Shown here in pieces: positions 34,969 to 44,700 of a stretch of DNA of 64,000 nucleotides. Origin of the DNA: Ceratopteris richardii. Taxonomy: Eukaryota; Streptophyta; Polypodiopsida; Polypodiales; Pteridaceae. Below the pieces are notes generated by a model. The model was given only the letters and a program-made list of their open reading frames with translations, did no database searches and was not told where the DNA came from. Every line of letters starts with the position of its first letter. The stretch's first letter is position 1. Made by a program: the position numbers and the translations under genes. The DNA is taken from the NCBI GenBank assembly GCA_020310875.1, contig CM035415.1:195716932-195780931 (forward strand), in the 5' to 3' direction.

Positions 34969-35706
34969 AGAGAAGTGGGAGAGAGCTTGTTCCCAGTGTG
35001 TCTCGGCCAGCAGTGAGATTATTGCTGCCTTATCTGGTAGAGGACAAGCATTTGGCATGAACATGGCATCTACAGCTATGATTTTTTCTTACCATGGTAG
35101 GAATGAAGAGCTTGAAGGTCCGCAACTTGCGTGATGCTTAACTACTTCATGTACCAGAGCATCCAAGGAGATATCTGCAAAAGGTAGTTCTAGAGGAGAA
35201 GACTCCTGCATATGGTGAGCTAAAGAGTATATGTGAAACACAGCTTGGTGTAGTTATCCGATGTTACTTGCCAAGGAATATAAAGCAATTCAATTCTCAG
35301 TATTTCCTGAACCAGTATGGAACAGTAGCACTGGTGAATGGTCTATGTCAATCAGCATGGTAATCTCTTAGAAACCGGCACGTGTCCAATATTCCTCTGA
35401 GTGTCAATATAGGGAAGTGAACGTGCATGAGCCCAAGCTCAGAAATGCACATTGTTAGTGACAAATGTTGCTTTGAAAAGAGGAGAGGGGATCCACCACT
35501 CAAAAGATCTCAGCAGTGGACAATCAACATGGACATTCATCAACAAGGTTCCATCCCAAAGGCCGAGTGTACCACACGAAGAGGCAAACATCCATCAACC
35601 TTCGCCATGGTAAGTATCTTTACTCTGGAAACACCATAACCATGATAGTTTAGGAAACCTCTTCGTCAGCATACCCTTGAGCACTTAGCTCAAGACCCGC
35701 AATTTT

Positions 35707-35815
35707 TGCACCATACTTCTTCCAATGCATTTTCCAAGTAAGCATGCGTAGGGCTACATTACAAGGCCGTGCACAAGGCACATACTTTTTTCAACCCATG
35801 CACGAACACACTTAC
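35707..35815 (+). repeat. Diverged direct repeat, copy B (E3 3' region)
   Basis: Partner of 34749-34850; same ordered phrases with many substitutions, so an old duplication. Confidence 0.6.
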
Positions 35816-36085
35816 CCATCACTCAATATGGGTTATGAGTACTTGGCTTGACTACTATGAAGATCAACTTTGGAAGATCTAGAAAACATCAACGGAGACT
35901 CACAACGACACAGTCATGCTGGAATACAAGGCAGAAGCACATACCAAGAGACTACAACCTGCAAAGACTCACAGTGATAGATGAAGAACGTCGGACGACT
36001 TGTGTTCATACAGAAGGGACACTCCCTCTCAAGGCACTACTTGGAACAATCACTACAACAAGGGTCTGTCAGGGACGACAGACTC

Positions 36086-36099
36086 GAGAGGGGGGGGAG
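36086..36099 (+). other. E3 polypurine tract
   Basis: GAGAGGGGGGGGAG directly before the 3' LTR. Confidence 0.9.
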
Positions 36100-36709
36100 T
36101 GTTGAAGCTCAAGGTCAAGGACAAAGCATGGAAGCACATCAAAGAAGTGGACATAGAAGAAGAGAGAGCGAGTAGGGAGCTCCAAGAAGTGTATGTCAAA
36201 TTTTCAGAAGAATCCCCTACAAAAATAGTGATTTTCATCACTAGAAACCATTGTAAATACCATTATCTATTTTTAGTAACTCCATTTTGTTCAAGCCGAG
36301 GAGTCCTCGAGCTTGAGGAGTATTAGAAGTACCATCGTACCAATTTTCATAATTTTTAGACTTCGTTTGAGCCCTCAAATAAGCCCTGGAACCTAATTTT
36401 TAACTAGGCCGGACACTAGGTCTGGACAGGGCCAAAACTAGTCAAAAAACTATAAAAAGAGCTAGAGAGCTCATTTTTGAGGTTAGCTTGTTGGAGAATA
36501 GAACTTTTGTAAGAGAACTCTTTTGCAATCTAAGCTTTCCATTGTTCCTCTCTTTGATCTTACTTTGTGCGCGTGTGTGTGTATGTGTGTGCATGTTTGT
36601 GTGCTTTCACTCACACACTTGTGCCTTCACTTGCTCGTGGTCTTCATACCGGTCCTCACGTCTCCGCGGATTGACAAGTAAAGGAGGTGGTGCTTACGCT
36701 TGAGCTACA
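36100..36709 (+). repeat. E3 3' LTR (610 bp)
   Basis: Same length as the 5' LTR and identical in the segments compared (constant offset of 13,188). TATA at 36451-36458. It ends GAGCTACA directly before the GGTGT duplication. Confidence 0.95.
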
Positions 36710-36714
36710 GGTGT
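36710..36714 (+). repeat. E3 target site duplication, right
   Basis: GGTGT, pairing with 22907-22911. Confidence 0.95.
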
Positions 36715-39700
36715 GGTCAAGATTGGTGCTGAACATAATCGCCGTTTAAGCTCATTGAAGGAATTCTCGCATTCGTCAGTCCACTCAAAGTTAGTCAAAA
36801 GTCCATACAGAGGCTTTGCTATGATGGCATACATGTGTATAAATCGGTGGTAGTAACCACAATGCCCCATGAAAGCTTGTACTTCCTTGACATTCTTTGG
36901 CCTAGGTAGTTCTGCGATGGCTCTCACTTTCTCTTCATCAGTGGATATGCCGTTCTTTGACACTATGTGTCCTAGAATCTTGCATTGCCTGACCATGAAA
37001 ACGCACTTTTCTGGGTTCAAGCAGATTTGATATTCTCTACATTTGTCAAAGATTCGTCTGAGTTCAGGAATATGGGTTTGTCTAATGTTGGAATGAGCAC
37101 AAAGATCATCAACGTAGACTTCTAAGTTTTTTCTCAGGAACTACTTAAATACATGGCACATTAATCTCTGGAAGGTAGCTGGTGCATTGGTAAGCCCAAA
37201 TGGCATTACCCGAAAGGCAAATATGCCCCACTCTGTGGTAAAAGCTGTCTTATGCTGATCTTCTGGAGCTATGGCTACTTGATTGTAGCCCGAAAATCCA
37301 TCGAGGAAGCTATACACTTCCTTGCCTACTACTCTTTCTAAGAGATGCTATGTGATAGGAAGCGGATAGTTATCTCGAATTGTGGCTGCATTGACCTTCT
37401 TCAAGTTAATGCACACACGCAGCTTTCCATTTTTCTTGGGCACCACTACGATGGGGGATACCCACTCAGTGTGCTCAATTTCATAGATAAATCCAGCTTC
37501 AACCAGTCTATCTATCTCCTCTTTAATCTTGGCAGCGTAATTATCGTTATATGTATAGGGCTTTTGCTTAGAGGGTTTAGCATCTGAGGTCATGGGGATA
37601 GTGTGTGAGCATATGTCTGGGTCAACACCCTTCAAATCCTTGTAACTCCAAGCGAATACATCTCTGTATTCTCTTAGCAAGGCTATTAACGCATGCTCTT
37701 CTTCCTCTGTTAGGTCATGGCCTATGTACGTGAATCTCTCCTCTCCTTCTTCTAGGGCCACTACTATTTTCTTGGTGGTTTCTTTGTTATCATAGGCCTC
37801 TCCTGATTGTGCCTCTCGTTTAGGCATTCTTATCATGACTCTCTTGTCGTCTATCTCATACTTCTTAAAATTTTCCGGGACCTCAAACAAAGATTCTTCC
37901 TCTTTTGGGGAGACTTCTTTCTTCTTTCGTTTCTTTCCTTCTTCCTTTGGGGTCAACTGTGTGGCTAATCTTACATCATTTGTAAGCTCTCCATGCCTCT
38001 GGGGTTGAAATTCTACTTCATGGAAGTATTCTTCATCTGATGCAAAAGGTGGGTCCATAATGATTGACTCTAGATCGGAGTCACTTGCATCCTCAAATGC
38101 ATCAGGGCTAGGTTCGCATTCTTCTAGAACTGCCTCTCCCATGATTGGCTCTATGGAGAAGACTGAAATGTCATAGCCATCCTCATCACAGTGGGGTGTC
38201 CATTGTTCTTCATTGATGGCTACATCCATTGTTGCTAGGATTTCTGCCCAGCCGTGGGGTTCAAATTCTTCGTCAGGAAAGACTACAAGTGCATAGGCTG
38301 GGTCTTGAATGGATCTATGGGTTTCTTTTACACCTATCTCCCTGGCTTTTTCTCTCTTCTCTTCTTCTACTGCTACTTTGCACATCCATAAGTGAGTGTC
38401 TTCATGCATCCATGAGGACCCTGATCCTATGGAATGCACAGACTCAGTCTCATCTTTGGCTCTATGGATGGGATTCCATTGAATAGGTGGTACATCTCTA
38501 TGAGAGTAATCCTTAAGATTGACTTTGGTCGTAACACCTAAGTGTTGCAGGTACAAAGAATTGGTTCTCCAATCCTGTACCACTTGCAACTGTCGCATAA
38601 AAGGTCATCCCAAGATCATCTCATAGGCATGATTTTTGCTGAAGTCACATATGGCAAATGTGTGCTCAAACTCGACACCACAGGTGGTGAGAGTTATTCC
38701 TTCTAGCAATCCTAAGGGTCTCTCAATATGACCATCGGCCATCTGCAATTTCATTCTCGTTGGCCTGAGTGCTGGCTTGCCCCAACGCTTCCATAGGGAA
38801 GTGGTGGCAATTGCAACTCCTGTGCCTGAGTCCAAAATTGCCTTGGTGGTGTACTCCTGGTAGGTAATGGGAAGATAGGTGTTCCCTTCTTCACCTTCAC
38901 ACATATCTCCTATCTTATCCAAGGGTATCTCTCGGACTGTCCTATGTGATCCTACCTGGGAACGAGGTTTTGCTATCTCGGGCACTTGATTGGCTACATG
39001 TTTCCACACTTCTGGTCTAACCTTAAGCAGCTCTTCCAAAGTGAGATTGCACTGCACTTTGGTGTTCTTCACTACCTCTGTGTTCCTAGGTGCTCTCATA
39101 CAGGTGGACTTTGCTTCCCATGGGCCTGTGAAATGGGGTAGTTCTTGTAAAGAATTAGACTCGAAGTCTAATCTTTCTTGAGATTGGGTGCTCTCCTGCT
39201 CTCCATAAATGGATGGGATGTCTTGTGGGAATTGATCATGTGCCTCATCCACAAGTTCAATGGGAGGAGGGACTTCAATTTCTTTAGCCCATTTGTCTTC
39301 TTGAATCTCGCGTAGGAATTCTGGTGTGAACCGATTCATAGAAGATGATGTGTCTGGCTCCGTAGAGTTAGGCACATAGGCTTCAGGCACATAGGCTTCC
39401 TGGGTAGGAAGACCTGCTCTTTCACTAGCCTTGTCATGGTGTTGAGGGGCGAGTTCCTTTTGTGATTGTGCCATTAGATTCTCTATTCTTTCTAGGGAGG
39501 GGGGGTTGTCTGGTTCAGTGGAATTGGGCTCATAAGCTTTTGATGGGGGATGGGTCATGTTTTTGCTTGCTTTATCTCTTTCTTGATTGTTTTCTTCCCT
39601 GGCAGATCTTGCAATTATGCCCTCTAACTTCTCTAGAAGTCCATCCAAGTGTAATTGCGTCTTGGCTGAGCCCGAGTAATTGAAAAGGCGACTGGCTTCA

Positions 39701-41072
39701 AACATAGTCTGAGCCAATGGGACCATTTTCGCGCAAAGCTTGGTTCTTTCTATCTCTAGGTCAGCTCTAGGGTAGCACTTGTCATGATCTGTGATATTTG
39801 GCCCTTCTTGGATTCTGGCCTGATATGCTTTAAGCATCATGTCTATGTCTTCAGGAGTGGGATCAGCTAATACTGATCCTACTCTAGGGGGTGGTGGAAT
39901 CGTATGAGGTGGGTTGGAAGGTGGCGGGTCGGATGGCGATGGGAATGGTGGTGGTGGGGTAGTGTGAGAGGGAGTTTGAGATGTGAGTTCAGTTATCCTG
40001 GCTTTGGTTTCTCTTATGCTTTCCTCAAGTTCACTCATCTTTTTAGCCCATTGTCTTTTCATTCTTTCCCGACTATCTTTCCACGCTCTAGTCCTTTTCT
40101 TTGTCATGCTCTCAGTTTCACTAGCCTCTGGGTTCTTATCCTGGTTTACCCCTTGGTTCTGCTGCAATGCCTGAGCTCTAGTCACTACCTGTATTGGTGC
40201 GGTGGATGTCACACTTCCTGTGGAGTCTACCACCAATCCAATAACGTTAATAGGAGTGATTTTTGGCATATTATAGGATTCTTAGGGCAATCTCGTAAAA
40301 GATGCTCCTTGCCACATTCTTGGCAAAAGCCTTGAATTGTTATTGACTGGGGTTGTGTTGGTGGAGGTAAGGGACAATCACGAATGAGGTGATCTCCCTG
40401 ACATCTGTAGCATGGTCCTCTAGGGAATGGGGGTCTTACCTGCCTAGGTTGAGGCCTAGGGTTGGGGTTTGCATACATGACGTTTGTGTAATCTGACTCC
40501 CAACTAGGTTCACTTGGCTCTTCACTATAGTAAGACTCACCATGCTCAGGAGACTGCATGTAGTAGGCCTGGGGGCTATCGACATGTGTAGAATCAAAGC
40601 TATGGTCACTGGGGTCACTTTCAGAAAGCAATGGTGTTAGAGGGACTATAGCTCTATTCAGGTTTTCTTCTGCTGCTGCATATTTTATTGGGATCACATT
40701 AGCTGGGGCAGGGGGTTGTTGTGCTAACACAGGCTGAGGCCTTTGTTGGTTTTGGTATGGTTGCTGATAGGGTTGTTGTGGCCTGCCATATGACTGTGGA
40801 GGGTACGGGTTCTGGTATCTTCCCTACTGAGGGTATGTCTGAGGGTAGGTTTGCCTAACTGCTTGCTTGTTGTATGGGCAATCTTGCGCTGTGTGATTTG
40901 TGTATCTCCGTTCTATAGTGCGGTATTGGCCACTAGGATTTACTTGGGGTTGATCCATAATGGGACATACATTTGCCATATGGTCGCCTTCACAATTATA
41001 GAATCTTTTTACAGGGGCGAACCTTGGGATTTGTTTACTAGAGACACCTAGTTTCTGAGCAAATTTCTCTGC

Positions 41073-41077
41073 AAGTT
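41073..41077 (-). repeat. E5 target site duplication, left
   Basis: AAGTT, identical to 58148-58152. Confidence 0.9.
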
Positions 41078-41710
41078 TGGTGTAGCTCAATGATGAGTAG
41101 CACCTCCTTTAATGTCAATCCGGGAAGACGTGAGGATGGTATGAAGACCTCGAGCAAGTGGCGGCACAAGTGCGTGAGTGAGAAGCACACAAGCATGCAC
41201 ACACATACACACACACGCGCACACACGGCAAGACAAAGAGTGAGAATCAATGGAGCTTTTAGATTACTTTCAAAATGCTCTTACAAGTTCGTTTCAATTA
41301 CAATCTACCCCCAAAAATGAGCTCTCTAGCTCTTTTTATAGTTTTGACTAGCTTTTGGCCCTGTCCAGACCTAGTGTCCGGCCTAGTTAAAAATTAGGTT
41401 CCAGGGCCAATTTGAGGGCTCAAACGGAGTCTAAAAAATACGAAAATTGATATGTAGGTACTTCTAAGGCTCCTCAAGCTCAAGGACTCCTTGGCTTGCA
41501 CAAAATGGAGCTACAAAAATATGAAATGGTATTTACAATGATTGTTAGTGATAAGAATCACTGTTAAAAGATGTAGATTGGAAAAATTGAAGGGCCTATC
41601 TGCCAGATTTGCGTCGACTGCTTTGTCTACTTACTCCTTCACCTTGTTCTGACTCTCTCCGTTGGCTTCCTTGTCTCGTCAATCCTTGGGTGCCCATACT
41701 GCTCTCAACA
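41078..41710 (-). repeat. E5 3' LTR (633 bp)
   Basis: On the element strand TGTTGAGAGC...CTACACCA. U3 inverted repeat at 41475-41498, TATA at 41333-41340, CA/TG microsatellite near 41190-41225. The 3' end of ORF2 lies in its first ~115 bp. Confidence 0.95.
41475..41498 (-). promoter_or_regulatory. U3 inverted repeat, E5 3' LTR
   Basis: Inner arms CAAGGA / TCCTTG. Both arms differ from E2 and E3 (CGAGGA / TCCTCG) so that pairing is kept. Equivalent copies: 57912-57935 in the 5' LTR and 61966-61989 in the E4 LTR. Confidence 0.6.
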
Positions 41711-44700
41711 CCCCCCCCTCTCTCGCGTCTGTCGTCCCTGACAGACCCTTGTTGCTGGGGGTGTTGGATGTAATATTCCACAACCTGCGTGGCAAGCTGA
41801 TGTTCTTGTAAGCGTAGTCCTCTGGCCAAGTCTGTCATCATACGATCCCAATCGATTGGTCCTGGAACATCCGGATGTGGCAGACGTAACTGATCTGCAT
41901 GGATCGCTTGTTCTACTGCGAATAGATGTAGCAAATGTGTGGGTCTGGGAATGAAAATTTCGGAATTGTATTCCCAGAAGCCCGTAGAGAACATTTCCTC
42001 AAATGTTTGCTTGAAGCACGCGGGCAAGTACTTGATTCGTGCATGCCAAGCAAAGATAACAGTGACCGAGGGGGTTTGGCTCATGTCGTAGACTAAATCC
42101 TTGTTGCCTTGGGCGAATCCAGGAGCGGAGATGTATGGAGCTTGGACATTCCGAAAGGTTTTGAAGACAATGGTCATGAGCTCAAATATCTTCATACACA
42201 TTTTCGCTGCTATATCAGGTACATTGTTTAGGCGTGCGGACCAGTGCCGAATGGTTGATATCATGTAGGCTACGGTTGGAGGTCCTCGAGGTGGAGCAAA
42301 ATACGGGTAGTTAACCCAAGCGGAGCACTCTTTATTGTTGCGTACCTTGATTGCAAATGCTTGCCAGGATCTGCGACGTACCACTGGACAATAGCATGGA
42401 TTATACTTGATGTAGAGTGGCATGGTAGCCCAGGTACTCATCATCTCTGGGTAATCGGTGAGTAAACGTGCACGCCAATTAGGTTGGAAAATCGAGCCAG
42501 CACGTGCATCGGTCGGTAAATCCCCTATCTCAAATTGAGTAGCGAATGTGGGCTCCTTCCCTGTATGTCTTTTGACTTCTGCATTATAATCATGTAGTAA
42601 GACAAAATAAGGCATGTATTGCGATTCTGATGTTGTGATTAACCGTTGATGGGATAATTGTTGAAAGTAGGACGACCGAAGGACCGTTTCTTCCAGATTC
42701 GTGAGAGATTGCATTTGCACGGCCACACGATCATCATGTGTTTTACCCACTTTCTCGACCCTTCTGACCCAATCTGGAACTTGAATTTCTAACGTGTCTT
42801 GTCCTTCTTCTGTAGTTCGACCACCAGGCGTCGGCATAGGCTCGTAGGGCTCTTCGTAGCTGTCCTCGACAGGGATTTCCACTACTGTTTCAGGTTCTGG
42901 TTCTTCAATGGGCGAGGGTGGTCGTTCATATGGTAGGAGGCGTGCTTGGAGTTCTGCCACCTGTTTCCGAAGGGTCTCCATTTCTTCTGTAGATTGTTGC
43001 AAGATTACCGGTTCCTGTTGAGCAGTGGGTACACTGGCTAACTGTTTCTTTAGATCGGCACATTCAGTCTCTAGTTTCTCATATGACTCCAGGAAATTTG
43101 CATGCTGCTCAAGTAAAATGCGGATGTCTTCTGATGGAACTGCTCTATATCTGGTAGGGCTAAGGGTTGCTCCTACGGTTCCTTCCATAGCCGCTTCAAA
43201 GTTGTCCTGATTTTGTTGTTGAAGTCGTTTGTTTTCCTCTAGTGCTGCGGCCATATGCTTTCTTAATAGCCCAATGTTGCGTCTGAGCGTGGCATTAGAT
43301 ATCATTTGCGCTTGAAGCACTGTTTCTAGCTCCTTAACTGCTTGGTCATCTACAGTTGATGCCTTTGATTCCAATTCGGAGTGAGCCTGCTGTAGTGTGG
43401 TATGCTCGTCTAGGAGCGTCAGGTAGTCAGCTTCAAGAGTGGTGACTCTAGCTTGGAAACGTTGAGATTCTGCCTGGAGGGCAGCATTGCGTTCTTCCAA
43501 TTGATGGAAGTCTTGTTGTAGCTGATTTGCACACTGAAGTAATGTGTCGAACGTGCTAGTTACATTATGAGATGCAAGGGAAAAAGTTTGAAATGCAGAG
43601 GAGGTGGGATTGGGTAGGGGAGTAGTGAATGCTGTGTGTGCCAATGATGTGAGTGGGGAGGTGGGGGGTAGTGGAGGGAAAGGTGGGGAAATCGTGGGGA
43701 GAGGTGCTGTGGTTGGTGAAATGTCCATTGGATCAGACAAGGTGGTGTGTGCAGGGGCTACCATATAGGTGGGTATGGTAGGTGAAGTGAGTGTGGTGTC
43801 CGTGTAAATTGATGTCGTTGTGAACATCGGAGGAAGGTGGCTTTGAAACATGGGAGAGCGGAAGAACTGCTCCACAAAGGACGGGTATTGTGGTGGTGAG
43901 GTCCGGTTGAAAGAGGTGTAGGTGCCAGCTGGGAAGTGAGGGTTATGGAATGGAGGTACTCGTATTGGGGGGTAGGTCGGGAAACACAGGGTTCCTTCCG
44001 TGGGTGCTGGGTTTCCAACTACGCTGGTAATTATGGGATGGCCACTCATGGGTTCAGCGGAGAGATGGGACGAAGTGTACAAGGGATTGGTGACGAAGGA
44101 GAAGAGGGTGTCTTGTGAGGTGGGTTCTCGAAATGAGAATGATTTGAATGAGGATGGATTATAAGTGGAGGTAGAGGTGATGACTGTCGTTTCTTCCAAG
44201 GTGGGAGGTGGTGGCGGGGGCGGAGAAGGTGGTGATGGAGGACGCTGGGGTGAGATGGGTGATGTCTGAACGAAGGTTTCAGCGGAGAGGTCAGTGGTGG
44301 TTGTGGGAGTGGCTGTGGTCTCAATAGGTACTTCTGGTTCTGTGACGGGTATCCTGATAGTCTTACCTGCTCGTGGTAACGTGTCCACTCTGCGTTTGTC
44401 ATACCTTACGGACTGGCGGACTGCGGTGTGGACAGCCTCTGGAACACCTAAAGAGTCTGACACTAATTTGAGGGTGTCAATGAAATGTTGGTCCACTCCT
44501 TCATCTGATAGCATTTCTTGCATCAAAGCTTGGCCGGATACCAGAGAGAGCTGATGCCTTTCTTGTACTGCTTTGATAGTGTCGTATAGCCTTCTTAGTT
44601 GAGCTGTATATGCAGGTGCACCTACAAGTTCTGGCACCTCTTGTTGCTCCTCTTGTTGCTCTTGATCATATTCCTCCTCATCATCCTCCTGCTCCTCATC

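Larger units (their letters stand above)
34694..36085 (+). other. E3 3' non-coding region replacing ORF2
   Basis: Between the gag-pol stop and the polypurine tract, where E2 and E5 carry ORF2, there is no long ORF. The stretch holds a poly(A) run (34919-34965), two diverged direct repeats (34749-34850 and 35707-35815) and, just before the polypurine tract, a short segment (about 36040-36085; caacaagggtctgtcagg) matching the ORF2 3' end of E2 and E5. So ORF2 was probably once present and lost. Short ORFs here resemble nothing I know. Confidence 0.75.
22912..36709 (+). mobile_element. E3: complete, young Ty3/gypsy element (13.8 kb)
   Basis: Two 610-bp LTRs (22912-23521 and 36100-36709), identical wherever I compared them, flank a tRNA-Asp primer site, a leader with a 35-bp array, an intact gag-pol ORF, a 1.4 kb non-coding 3' region and a polypurine tract. 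A perfect GGTGT duplication flanks it. It is inserted in the RNase H coding region of E4 in opposite orientation. There is no ORF2, unlike E2 and E5. Identical LTRs and an intact ORF point to recent transposition. Confidence 0.95.
36710..41077 (-). pseudogene. gag-pol: E4 gag-pol piece 2: gag C-terminus, retropepsin 1, RT
   Basis: Minus strand from the E5 junction (AEKFAQKLG...) to the E3 junction (...APILTTP). Zinc knuckle 1 is damaged (FYNCEGDH, first Cys lost); two later knuckles are intact (CYRCQGDHLIRDC, CQECGKEHLLRDC). Retropepsin 1 reads DSGTGVAIATT, against DSGAG in the relatives. RT motifs are present (KNGKLRVCIN, YVDDLCAHS). Defects: TAG near 40826; a 1-base deletion near 40267 that shifts frame before MPKITPINV; TGA at 38605-38607 where E5 has Arg; TAG at 37348-37350 and TAG near 37144, both where E5 has Glu. 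Otherwise closely similar to E5. Confidence 0.9.

Noticed and set aside
34886..35134. Host gene fragment after the poly(A) run
   Set aside because: A short ORF with a poly-Lys start from the A tract; the remaining ~50 residues match nothing I know and there is no further coding signal.
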